NCBI GenBank assembly: GCA_937900165.1
Contig: CALCCX010000397.1
Coordinates: forward strand, 1-7,039
Length of the DNA: 7,039 bases
Reading direction: 5' to 3'
DNA from: an uncultured Acidimicrobiia bacterium
GTDB lineage: Bacteria > Actinomycetota > Acidimicrobiia > Spongiisociales > Spongiisociaceae
Position numbers and translations under genes: made by a program. The notes under the pieces were generated by a model. That model was not told where the DNA came from, searched no databases, and was given only the letters and a program-made list of their open reading frames with translations. Each line of letters begins with the position of its first letter. The stretch's first letter is position 1. Positions 1 through 5,982 of the stretch are shown here, one piece after another.

Positions 1-426
1 AGCGACGTCTTCCAGGACTACTCGACGACGAACCTGACCTTCCAGGTCGGAGCCAACGCCGGAGATACGATCGACATCGCCACCGATCTGGCATTGTCAA
101 GCGCCAATGTGTTCGGTGCCGACGTGAGCACCGTGGACTTGTCCGTGGACGCCAGCGCGGCTCTCGCGAACATCGACGCTGCGATCGACGCAGTTTCGAC
201 GACCCGTGCGGAGCTGGGTGCAACCCAGAACCGTTTCGAGTCGACGATCTCCAACTTGAGCGTCGCCGTCGAGAACTTGTCAGCGTCTGAATCTCGGATT
301 CGTGACACCGACTTCGCTCTCGAAATGGTGAGCTTCACGCGGAACCAGATCATGGTTCAGGCCGGTACTGCGATGCTCGCCCAAGCCAACGCCATCCCGC
401 AGTCAGTGCTCCAGCTGCTGCAGTAA
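1..426 (+). CDS. fliC: Flagellin, C-terminal part (5' truncated by window edge)
   Basis: This is the structural subunit of the flagellar filament, exported and polymerised outside the cell. The frame is open from base 1 and gives 141 residues ending at TAA 424-426, so the N-terminal D0/D1 helices and any variable domain lie outside the window. The start of the fragment (LTFQVGANAGDTI, residues 12-24) matches the conserved stretch before the C-terminal D1 region. Residues from about 72 on (LGATQNRFESTISNL) and the SRIRDTDFALEM segment are the typical C-terminal D1 helix. The end, ANAIPQSVLQLLQ, is the classic flagellin C-terminal D0 helix needed for polymerisation and for chaperone recognition. 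fliD and fliS follow directly, as expected for a filament block. The promoter is not visible. Identity is very secure; the exact paralogue (fliC, hag or flaA) is a naming choice. Confidence 0.96.
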   Translation, partial: SDVFQDYSTTNLTFQVGANAGDTIDIATDLALSSANVFGADVSTVDLSVDASAALANIDAAIDAVSTTRAELGATQNRFESTISNLSVAVENLSASESRIRDTDFALEMVSFTRNQIMVQAGTAMLAQANAIPQSVLQLLQ

Positions 427-442
427 GGAAGGCCTCTACCTG

Positions 443-474
443 GTGGCGGCGGCCAGTCCGGCCGCCGCCGCCAC
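443..474 (+). terminator. GC-rich hairpin after flagellin gene
   Basis: Seventeen bases after the flagellin stop codon, GGCGGCGGCC (445-454) and GGCCGCCGCC (460-469) form a perfect 10-bp stem with the 5-base loop AGTCC; flanking GT and AC can extend it with a 3-base bulge. No T-run follows (ACACAATCCC), so it is not a canonical intrinsic terminator. Strong hairpins after abundant flagellin messages commonly end transcription or protect the 3' end from decay. Either role is inferred. The rest of the 162-base gap to fliD shows no clear promoter. Confidence 0.55.
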
Positions 475-588
475 ACAATCCCACTCGGCACAATCTCACC
501 TGGGTGGGCCCTACCAACGGCCGATTCGCCTTCCTCTGACAACTAACACAACACCCACGTCGGCCGACCAACAGAACAGGAGGTTCTG

Positions 589-1935
589 ATGGCGATCCCA
601 CTCATCAACTTTGGAGGCCTTGCCAGCGGCCTCGACACCAACTCGATGATCACCCAGCTAGTGGCGCTGGAACGCATACCACTCCAGCAGCTCGAAGCAA
701 GAAAGGCCGGATACGAGGCAAAGGATTCGGCCTGGACCTCGATCACCACCCGTCTTTCTGCTCTTCAGGACGCAGTGGACGCGCTGAAGGACCAGGGATC
801 GTTCGCAAAGTTCGTCTCTGGGACGTCTTCATCGGACGCCGTCACCATCACATCTGTCTCGGGAGCCAACCCCACTACTGCGTCGTTCACGGTGAACCAG
901 TTGGCGGCCGCGCATCAACTCGTCAACGACGCTACCTTCGGATCCGGTACGGATCTGATTGGCGCCGGTGATTTCACAATCACCGTCGATGGCCAGGATT
1001 CGGTGTTCACGACAGACGGCACAGCCACCCTCGATGACCTCGCCACGATCATCAATGCCGGTACCAGCGGGGTGACCGCTGGAGTCCTCAAGGTCGACGA
1101 AAACACCTATCGGCTGACCCTGTCGGTGGAGAACACGGGGGCAGCAAGCGTATTCACCGCCTCGGGTACTCAGCCAGGCATGGGCACATCCACAATCCTC
1201 CAGCAAGGGGCGGATGCGTCGATCACCATCGGTCAAGGTGCTGGGGCGATCACCGTCAACCGTGACTCGAACACGGTCTCGGACTTGATCGATGGCGTCA
1301 CGCTGACCCTCAACGAGGTCACCGTAGACCCCGTGACCATCACCGTAACTCGAGATATCGAGGCAGCCGTCGGAGCAGTCCAGACCTTGGTCGACGAGTT
1401 GAACGCCGTATCCAAACAGTTCACAGCCCTCACGGCCTACAACGTCGATTCCGAAACCGCCGCACCCCTCCAGGGTGACGCGACCGCACGTAGCCTCGCC
1501 TCTGCCCTCCGAACGACCGTTTCGAGTGTTCAAGAGGGACTCGCCGGGAGTTTCACGTTCGCCGCCTCCCTCGGAATCAGCCTGACCCGAGACGGCGAGT
1601 TCACGCTCGACACCACGATGCTCCGCGACGCGTTGGAACAGGACTTCGCCGGCGTGACCGAATTCTTCGAGGGCGACGGCGCCTCCGACGGCCTAGGCGC
1701 AGCCATCAACACCTTTCTGGATGGTGCCGCGGGGAAAGATGGCTCGATCGAACGGGCCAGGGACCGTTGGCAGGCGCAAATCAGCAACATCGAAGATGCC
1801 ATCGAGCGAATGGAGGATCGGGTTGACCGCCGTGAGGCGGCGCTGATCGCTCAGTTCGCCAGGCTCGAGACTGCCATGGGCCAGCTCGGCGGCATGAGCC
1901 AGCTACTCGGCACACTCCCAGGCATCCAACAATGA
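589..1935 (+). CDS. fliD: Flagellar hook-associated protein 2 (filament cap) FliD
   Basis: FliD is exported and sits as an oligomeric cap at the filament tip, where it folds incoming flagellin. The 448-residue length is normal for the family. The N-terminal FliD domain is clear at residues 8-70: FGGLASGLDTNSMITQL, then a helical segment with the typical basic and aromatic pattern. The middle (about 75-260) is Thr/Ser/Val-rich beta structure, as in the exposed domains. The C-terminal domain carries LGISLTRDGEFTLD (328-341) followed by a helix-rich, charged stretch (about 386-430) that looks like a coiled coil, and ends in the usual leucine-rich tail. The start is fixed by AGGAGG at 578-583, five bases before ATG. 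The stop overlaps the fliS start by four bases (ATGA), suggesting translational coupling. Confidence 0.97.
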   Translation: MAIPLINFGGLASGLDTNSMITQLVALERIPLQQLEARKAGYEAKDSAWTSITTRLSALQDAVDALKDQGSFAKFVSGTSSSDAVTITSVSGANPTTASFTVNQLAAAHQLVNDATFGSGTDLIGAGDFTITVDGQDSVFTTDGTATLDDLATIINAGTSGVTAGVLKVDENTYRLTLSVENTGAASVFTASGTQPGMGTSTILQQGADASITIGQGAGAITVNRDSNTVSDLIDGVTLTLNEVTVDPVTITVTRDIEAAVGAVQTLVDELNAVSKQFTALTAYNVDSETAAPLQGDATARSLASALRTTVSSVQEGLAGSFTFAASLGISLTRDGEFTLDTTMLRDALEQDFAGVTEFFEGDGASDGLGAAINTFLDGAAGKDGSIERARDRWQAQISNIEDAIERMEDRVDRREAALIAQFARLETAMGQLGGMSQLLGTLPGIQQ

Positions 1936-2339
1936 CCGCCCTCGCATATAACAACCAGCAGGCAATGAGCCGCCAAGTTGGCGCCTATCGAAGCCAAACG
2001 ATCGAGACAGCCAGCCCCGCCAAACTCATCACGATGCTTTACGACGGCGGGCTCAGGGCTATCGCCGCCGCTCGGATAGGCATCGATGCGGGCGACACCG
2101 AAGAAGCTCACTTGCAACTGGTCAAGGCCCAGGCGATCGTCACCGAATTGTCCGCATCGCTGAACATGAAGGAGGGCGGCGAGATTGCCCAATCCCTCGC
2201 GGCTCTCTACGACTACTGCACCGATGCGCTCCTCAAGGCCAACGTGACCAAGTCGACGGTGCATTTGCGCCCCGTCGAACAGATCATCACCGAACTCCGC
2301 GACGCATGGAACACGATGTCCGGACAGAACGAGGCCTGA
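1932..2339 (+). CDS. fliS: Flagellar export chaperone FliS
   Basis: FliS is a small cytosolic helical-bundle chaperone that binds the C-terminal D0 segment of flagellin and keeps it unfolded for export. The protein is 135 residues, within the usual 120-140. The family signature is visible near the N-terminus: YRSQTIETASPAKLITMLYD (residues 19-38), including the conserved TASP and MLYDG. A second conserved stretch follows: LNMKEGGEIAQSLAALYDYC (77-96), then the last helix with a VEQIITELRDAW pattern (115-126). The ATG lies in the fliD stop overlap (ATGA), and there is no strong Shine-Dalgarno of its own (only AGG in CCCAGGC), so it is probably translated by coupling. Placement directly after fliD is the standard arrangement. 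The partner is presumably the flagellin at 1-426. Confidence 0.95.
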   Translation: MTALAYNNQQAMSRQVGAYRSQTIETASPAKLITMLYDGGLRAIAAARIGIDAGDTEEAHLQLVKAQAIVTELSASLNMKEGGEIAQSLAALYDYCTDALLKANVTKSTVHLRPVEQIITELRDAWNTMSGQNEA

Positions 2340-2342
2340 GTA

Positions 2343-2612
2343 ATGTCGTGGCAAACCGTAGTCGACGACCTCGAGGGCCTTGTGGTGGCTTGGAGGGCGG
2401 TGGCCGAGGGCGAATCCGACATAGAGATCACTGAGCTGCCCCGCCTTCCATCAGGCCAACCAGATCCAGAAACCGCCGGCCAACTCATTGCTCTGCACGC
2501 CGAAATGATGGTCGTAGAAAGTGAACTCGCGTCTGCGCGCGACCTGACTGCAGAATCGATAGCCGAGCTGAGAACCATCAAGACGGCCGCAGACAAATAT
2601 CTGCGCGCCTGA
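2343..2612 (+). CDS. Small helical protein in the fliT position (possible export chaperone)
   Basis: I do not recognise this 89-residue protein from its sequence. It starts three bases after fliS and is surely in the same transcript. Residues 1-25 look like an acidic amphipathic helix (WQTVVDDLEGLVVAW). Residues 26-43 form a Pro/Gly-containing linker (ELPRLPSGQPDPE). Residues 44-89 are a long predicted helix with hydrophobic spacing suited to a coiled coil, ending in AADKYLRA. There is no signal peptide, membrane segment or Cys motif. The size, helix content and fliD-fliS-X position match FliT or FlgN-type chaperones, which bind FliD or hook-junction proteins, but these families are very divergent and no signature residue is visible. 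FliT-like function is therefore inferred from context. Composition and codon use fit the neighbouring genes, so the gene itself is likely real. Confidence 0.7.
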   Translation: MSWQTVVDDLEGLVVAWRAVAEGESDIEITELPRLPSGQPDPETAGQLIALHAEMMVVESELASARDLTAESIAELRTIKTAADKYLRA

Positions 2613-2622
2613 ACAGCTACAG

Positions 2623-2639
2623 CCGCAGCACTGGTGCGG
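2623..2639 (+). other. Small hairpin after the fliD-fliS block
   Basis: CCGCA (2623-2627) and TGCGG (2635-2639) can pair around a 7-base loop, eleven bases after the stop codon of the small fliT-position gene. No T-run follows. It could be a weak transcript end or stability element, but a stem of this size is common by chance in GC-rich DNA. The rest of 2613-2679 shows nothing recognisable. Confidence 0.25.
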
Positions 2640-2679
2640 GCGAGCGCGCAAGTTTCGATGTCTCGGCGAGGGGTAGCAA

Positions 2680-2895
2680 CATCTCCTCCCCCGTCTGGTG
2701 ACGAAGGAGCCAGACATCTGGGGGAGGTGGCGGCGAGTCATTTTTTCGCCGCCGGAGGGGGCCGTACCCACCAAGAGAACTTGCCCCGAGTCAAACACGC
2801 CAAACAAGTACTTGCGCGGGTTCGGCGCCCCCCTCCGGCCTAACGGCCTCGTCCCCCCAACCGACCGACTTCGTCGCCCGGGGGGACAGATGTGG
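2680..2895. repeat. Palindromic MITE-like repeat, copy 1
   Basis: A 216-base non-coding element that recurs in longer form at 2919-3179. Outer boundaries are CATCT at the left and AGATGTGG at the right, which are roughly complementary. Stems visible in order: CCTCCCCC (2685-2692) with GGGGGAGG (2720-2727), enclosing GTCTGG with CCAGAC (2693-2698/2710-2715); GGCGGCGA with TCGCCGCC (2729-2736/2746-2753); a long imperfect stem of GCCGGAGGGGGC (2751-2762) with 2827-2839, extended inward by GCCGTACCC against GGGTTCGGC; a small GGCC-TAAC-GGCC hairpin (2837-2848); and GTCCCCCC (2851-2858) with GGGGGGAC (2880-2887), enclosing CGAC-TTC-GTCG. The 67-base block at 2720-2786 matches copy 2 at 64 positions. 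No transposase is present. A non-autonomous mobile repeat is the best guess; a structured RNA is the alternative. Confidence 0.85.
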
Positions 2896-2918
2896 TTGCC
2901 ACAAGAGCGTGCCCCAAC

Positions 2919-3179
2919 CATCTCCTCCCCCGTGCGGCGAGGTACGAGCCGTACAGTTGGGGGAGGTGGAGGCGAGTCATTTTTTCGCCGCCGGAGGGGG
3001 CGGCACCCACCAAGAGAACTTGCCCGCCCCGACTGCGTCGGGGTTGGTCCAACCCACCCGCTCACATACTTGCCGGGGTTCGGCGCCCCCCTCCGCTCGC
3101 AAGCTGACCTCGACGAAGTCGAGGCCTCGTTCCCCCAAACATATGCCTCGTACCTCGGCGCACGGGGGGACAGATGTGG
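2919..3179. repeat. Palindromic MITE-like repeat, copy 2
   Basis: A second, 261-base copy in the same orientation, 23 bases after copy 1. It is itself a large inverted repeat: the 46 bases from 2919 match the reverse complement of the right end (read back from 3176) at about 37 positions. Its centre (3048-3049) coincides with a hairpin, GGGTTGG-T-CCAACCC (3041-3055). Stems: CCTCCCCC (2924-2931) with GGGGGAGG (2959-2966), enclosing GTGCGGC with GCCGTAC; GGAGGCGA with TCGCCGCC (one mismatch); CGGAGGGGG (2992-3000) with CCCCCTCCG (3087-3095); CCCCGAC-TGC-GTCGGGG (3027-3043); CCTCGAC-GAA-GTCGAGG (3108-3124); GTTCCCCC (3129-3136) with GGGGGGAC (3164-3171). Blocks at 2959-3025, 3067-3095 and 3164-3179 are nearly identical to copy 1, while the hairpins between them are unrelated. 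Confidence 0.87.
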
Positions 3180-3233
3180 CAATCACCAAATCCTTGAGTC
3201 CCACTCTGTGTGATATTTCTCCTTACTCAGAGC

Positions 3234-3248
3234 GGTTGACTGTCGACC
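3234..3248. promoter_or_regulatory. Inverted repeat in the flgB leader (possible operator)
   Basis: GGTTGAC and GTCGACC face each other across one base, with six of seven positions symmetric. Two promoter -35-like sequences lie here (TTGACT at 3236-3241, TTGACA at 3256-3261), but I find no convincing -10 hexamer at a proper distance from either. The position between the repeats and flgB makes a regulator site or promoter plausible; the sequence alone does not show it. Confidence 0.25.
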
Positions 3249-3289
3249 GGTGTCTTTGACAACAGAATGCACGGAAGCACTTTTGATCA

Positions 3290-3323
3290 GGGAAGAACGC
3301 CAGGCGTTCTTCCCTTTTCTTTT
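3290..3323 (+). terminator. Intrinsic terminator just upstream of flgB
   Basis: GGGAAGAACGCC (3290-3301) and GGCGTTCTTCCC (3303-3314) are perfect complements around A3302. With a realistic loop the stem is about 10 bp (GGGAAGAACG/CGTTCTTCCC). TTTTCTTTT follows at once (3315-3323). The T-tract is only on the plus-strand side, so it terminates rightward transcription, toward flgB. The end is 27 bases before the flgB start, leaving no space for a normal promoter in between. It may therefore be an attenuator in the flgB leader, or a terminator for upstream transcription with the flgB promoter overlapping it. A GGAAG at 3273-3277 could compete weakly with the right arm. Confidence 0.85.
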
Positions 3324-3340
3324 GGGCACTCAGAAACAAC

Positions 3341-3344
3341 GGAG
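3341..3344 (+). promoter_or_regulatory. Ribosome binding site that sets the flgB start
   Basis: GGAG lies six bases before GTG 3351. No such sequence precedes the in-frame ATG at 3267. This supports the shorter FlgB, whose N-terminus then has normal family length and excludes the terminator from the coding region. Confidence 0.7.
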
Positions 3345-3350
3345 ATCAAC

Positions 3351-3707
3351 GTGAATGTCATCGGTAACGGCACAGCGATGCAGGCGATGGAATACGCTCT
3401 GCGAGGGCTGGAGGACCGCCGCCAGGTCATATCGAACAACGTCGCGAACGCCCAGACCCCGGGATTCATCGCCTCAGAAATCGACTTCGAGGGCGCGCTG
3501 GCCAGGGCCCTGGAACGTGGTGACGCGTCCGATCCCGGCACTCCGTCTGCCACCCGTACGACCGACCAGGTCGGGATCAACGGCAACAACGTCCGGCTCG
3601 AAAAGGAACTCACCGAGATGATCCGTACCAATTTGATGAGCGACATGCTGATCAATACCTACAACTCGAAGCTTGAAAGGCTTCGCAGCGCGATCGGGGC
3701 GAGATAG
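3351..3707 (+). CDS. flgB: Flagellar basal-body rod protein FlgB
   Basis: FlgB is a proximal rod subunit, exported and assembled above FliE in the periplasmic-side drive shaft. I start it at GTG 3351 behind GGAG, giving 118 residues, close to the usual size. The N-terminal rod motif is clear: LEDRRQVISNNVANAQTPGF (20-39), with the NNVANAQTPGF signature shared by axial proteins. A second conserved block, NGNNVRLEKELTEM (77-90), and the C-terminal helix with the NTYNSKLERLRSAI pattern complete the protein. The stop TAG shares its last base with the flgC GTG, so the two are translationally coupled. It is the first gene of the basal-body block, and a terminator lies just upstream. An in-frame ATG at 3267 would add 28 residues read through that terminator and is less likely. 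Confidence 0.95.
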   Translation: MNVIGNGTAMQAMEYALRGLEDRRQVISNNVANAQTPGFIASEIDFEGALARALERGDASDPGTPSATRTTDQVGINGNNVRLEKELTEMIRTNLMSDMLINTYNSKLERLRSAIGAR

Positions 3708-4114
3708 TGTCGATCTTCGGAGCCATGGACATCGCCGCCACCGGCATCCGGCTCGGCCAGGTCTGGATGGACGCCGTCGCCCACAACGTGGCGAACGTCA
3801 ACACGGTCACAAGAACGGACGAGGAGCCCTTTCGTGCCCAGCTGGTAGTCGCAGAAGAATCGACCGGGGTCCCGGGAGGGACTGGCAATGGCGTTACGGT
3901 CAGGGCAATCACCCGCCTCGAGGGGGATGCCGCGATCGTCCAGGATCCCCTGAATCCATTGGCTGACGAGGACGGCAATGTCCAGCTTCCGCTGGTGGAC
4001 CTGCCTGGTCAGCTGGTCGACCTCGTTCTGGCAAGTCGGTCGTACCAGGTGAACGTCTCGGTACTCCAGCAGAGCCAAGCCGCCTACGAATCCGCCATGA
4101 GGCTTGGTCGCTGA
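3707..4114 (+). CDS. flgC: Flagellar basal-body rod protein FlgC
   Basis: FlgC is a proximal rod protein that assembles with FlgB between the MS ring/FliE and the distal rod. The 135-residue length is typical. The N-terminal segment FGAMDIAATGIRL (4-16) and HNVANVNTVTRTDEEPFRAQ (26-45) match the family pattern of NxAN...T.RT...PYRR. The region with DPLNPLADEDGNVQLPLVDL (80-99) is the highly characteristic FlgC block (usually DPxHPdAdeeGyV..PNV). The C-terminus has LASRSYQVNVSVLQQSQ (108-124), the conserved helix of rod proteins. The GTG start overlaps the flgB stop by one base (TAGTG), and the stop overlaps the fliE start by one base (TGATG). Nothing is missing, and it fits the normal flgB-flgC-fliE order. 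Confidence 0.96.
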   Translation: MSIFGAMDIAATGIRLGQVWMDAVAHNVANVNTVTRTDEEPFRAQLVVAEESTGVPGGTGNGVTVRAITRLEGDAAIVQDPLNPLADEDGNVQLPLVDLPGQLVDLVLASRSYQVNVSVLQQSQAAYESAMRLGR

Positions 4115-4416
4115 TGGCTGCCATCACGCCACTCACCTCGAGTTTGAGTTCACTCGCTCAGAGCGCCGCAAGCAAGGCGGCAGAGCCGACGGCCGCGGAC
4201 GGCTTCTCAGACATCATCTCGAAGACGCTTGCCGACGTTTCAGCTGCTGAGGCAACCGCGGACAAGATCGCGGTGGGCATCGCGACCGGCGAGTCCGAGA
4301 ACATTCAGGACCTCCTGATCGCCTCGTCAAAGGCAACCCTTGGGGTCCAGCTACTCACCGAAGTGCGCAATAGGGCAATTGAGTCGTACCAAGAGATCAT
4401 GCGGATGCAGGTCTGA
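4114..4416 (+). CDS. fliE: Flagellar hook-basal body complex protein FliE
   Basis: FliE is the small adaptor that joins the MS ring (FliF) to the first rod subunits and is exported early. The protein has 100 residues, the usual size. After a Ser/Ala-rich, poorly conserved N-terminus, GFSDIISKTLADVSAAEATA (30-49) is the first conserved helix. IATGESENIQDLLIASSKAT (56-75) corresponds to the family's GE..dlhdvmia..KA block, and LLTEVRNRAIESYQEIMRMQV (80-100) is the signature C-terminal helix ending in the 'Y.EIMRM' pattern. ATG overlaps the flgC stop (TGATG). Two in-frame stops (TGA TAA, 4414-4419) end it, six bases before fliF. Confidence 0.95.
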   Translation: MAAITPLTSSLSSLAQSAASKAAEPTAADGFSDIISKTLADVSAAEATADKIAVGIATGESENIQDLLIASSKATLGVQLLTEVRNRAIESYQEIMRMQV

Positions 4417-4422
4417 TAAACG

Positions 4423-5982
4423 ATGGCACAACGTTCATTCATCGATTCGGTTCAGGTGCTGCCACTCGCCCACAAGGTCGTAGCCGGCAGTGCTCTTGTG
4501 GTGCTGGCTCTGGCAGGATTCCTGTTCTTTCAGTGGGCATCTACGCCTACCTTTGCCGTGCTCTACAACGAGCTGGACGACCGTCAACTCTCAGAGGTCA
4601 TCGAGGGACTGGATTCCCAAGGCGTCCAATACCAGGTCGAGGCCGGAGGTACGAGGATCCTCGTACCGCGCTCGCAGGTCGCCACCGCCAGGGCACGCCT
4701 GGCGTCAGACGGGGTCAGTGCGGGCGTCTCCGTCGAGGGCTATGAACTCCTCGATCAAAGCGGTTTGTCAGTTTCGGACTTTCGGCAGCAAATCGACTAC
4801 AAGAGGGCGATCGAGGGCGAACTCTCACGCACCTTGGTGGCCATGGACGCGATCACCTCAGCGGATATCTTGATCGTGGTGCCCGAAGAGGCTCTATTCG
4901 CCCAGAACCAGGATCCGACCACCGCTTCGGTGTTGATCGACTCCTTGCGGCCATTGACGGTCACCGAGATCGAGACCATCACATTCCTTGTGTCCTCGGC
5001 CGTTGAAGGGCTCGAACCGGACGCGGTGGCGGTCGCCCATGTCGACGGACAGGTACTGAACGCCCCAGGCAACGCAGCCGGATCTTCGACTGTCAGCAAC
5101 CGCAACCTTCGGATGGTCGAAGATTTTGAGAGCTCCCTCGCAAGCGACGTTCAAGCCCTCCTCGTGACGATGCTCGGACCGGACCGCTCCTCGGTCATCG
5201 TGCGCGCCGATCTGAGTTTCGACGAACAATCCGTGGAGACTCAAACCTTCGAACAAGATACTGCCACACCACTGCGCGAACAGCTGCTGAACGAACAGCT
5301 CAATGGCTCAGGGGCGCCCCCAGTTGGTACCGTCGGTGTCAACGGTGAAGAACTCCCGGTTGATGGCGACGGGGCATACACATACCTGCGCGACGAATCG
5401 ACCACCGAGTACGGGATCAACAACACGACGACCCTGTCGGTGACCGCCCCAGGATCGGTCAAGAGTTTGTCAGTGGCCGTCGCGGTCGACGACGGGTCCG
5501 GCACCGGCCTTCCCGCGCCGAATCCGACCCAGATAGAGGCCCTGGTGACGGCAGCCCTCGGGCTGAACCTGGAGCGCGGAGATCAGATCGAGGTCAGCGC
5601 AGTCGCCTTTGCGTTGGCAGAAGAGCCAGACGCAGCAACCGCCGCGGCCGCTGAAGAGGCGACAGCCTCGCCCCTCGATCAGTTGCCCTCGCTTCTCGGC
5701 GCGGTGGCTGTCGTCCTGATCGCGGCCGCCCTCCTGTTCATGACCAGAAGTGGCAAGGGTGGCAAGAAATCAGCCGGCGACGCAGCTGCGATTCCCGGCG
5801 GCGCCGCGCCAGCCCTCCCACCAGGCGCGCCTCAGGCGGCGATCGGCGGAGGTGGCCAAGAACTCGTCGGTGTCGGCGCCGGGGGGAACGCCCTCGAAGC
5901 CGGAGTGATGCAGCTGGCCGAGAGTCGCCCGGAGGAAGTCGCCGGACTCGTCAAAGACTGGCTCCAAGAAGGTGAATCGTGA
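4423..5982 (+). CDS. fliF: Flagellar MS-ring protein FliF
   Basis: FliF builds the MS ring in the cytoplasmic membrane, the base on which switch, rod and export gate assemble. The protein has 519 residues, at the short end of the family. The first membrane helix is at about 18-37. The ring-building domains follow: FAVLYNELDDRQLSEVIEGL (44-63), DQSGLSVSDF and IDYKRAIEGELSRTL (111-138), and the PLTVTEIETITFLVSSAVEGL segment (177-197). The region 327-356 (TTEYGINNTT then PGSVKSLSVAVAVD) is conserved in the periplasmic domain. The second membrane helix is at about 423-441, followed by a Gly/Ala/Pro-rich linker. The tail QLAESRPEEVAGLVKDWL (497-514) is the FliG-binding segment. There is no strong Shine-Dalgarno; coupling with fliE is likely. 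The stop overlaps the fliG GTG by four bases (GTGA). Confidence 0.96.
   Translation: MAQRSFIDSVQVLPLAHKVVAGSALVVLALAGFLFFQWASTPTFAVLYNELDDRQLSEVIEGLDSQGVQYQVEAGGTRILVPRSQVATARARLASDGVSAGVSVEGYELLDQSGLSVSDFRQQIDYKRAIEGELSRTLVAMDAITSADILIVVPEEALFAQNQDPTTASVLIDSLRPLTVTEIETITFLVSSAVEGLEPDAVAVAHVDGQVLNAPGNAAGSSTVSNRNLRMVEDFESSLASDVQALLVTMLGPDRSSVIVRADLSFDEQSVETQTFEQDTATPLREQLLNEQLNGSGAPPVGTVGVNGEELPVDGDGAYTYLRDESTTEYGINNTTTLSVTAPGSVKSLSVAVAVDDGSGTGLPAPNPTQIEALVTAALGLNLERGDQIEVSAVAFALAEEPDAATAAAAEEATASPLDQLPSLLGAVAVVLIAAALLFMTRSGKGGKKSAGDAAAIPGGAAPALPPGAPQAAIGGGGQELVGVGAGGNALEAGVMQLAESRPEEVAGLVKDWLQEGES

Noticed and set aside
519..526. GCCGAT-containing sequence before fliD, resembling the -10 of sigma-28 flagellar promoters.
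   Set aside because: Only six of eight positions match and there is no TAAA-like -35 at the right distance.
559..568. Perfect palindrome GTCGGCCGAC upstream of the fliD ribosome site.
   Set aside because: A 10-base palindrome is expected a few times by chance in a window of this size and GC content; nothing else supports an operator.
829..1533. Long minus-strand open frame inside fliD, and other antisense frames inside flagellar genes.
   Set aside because: They are shadows of well-identified plus-strand genes with no family features of their own.
2680..3179. CRISPR array.
   Set aside because: Only two long copies, each internally palindromic, without short regular repeats, unique spacers of constant length or cas genes.
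2451..3259. Several overlapping long open frames on both strands across the repeat region (for example 2698-3213 plus and 2451-3182 minus).
   Set aside because: They arise from GC-rich palindromic DNA with few stops. The two repeat copies are offset by 239 bases, not a multiple of three, so one frame reads the same repeat in two different ways, and no family motif or good ribosome site is present.
3180..3290. c-di-GMP riboswitch ahead of flgB.
   Set aside because: I looked for the conserved core sequences of the known classes and did not see them; the leader remains unidentified.
3267..3350. Longer FlgB starting at ATG 3267.
   Set aside because: It lacks a Shine-Dalgarno, would encode the terminator hairpin, and exceeds usual FlgB length; GTG 3351 has GGAG at six bases.
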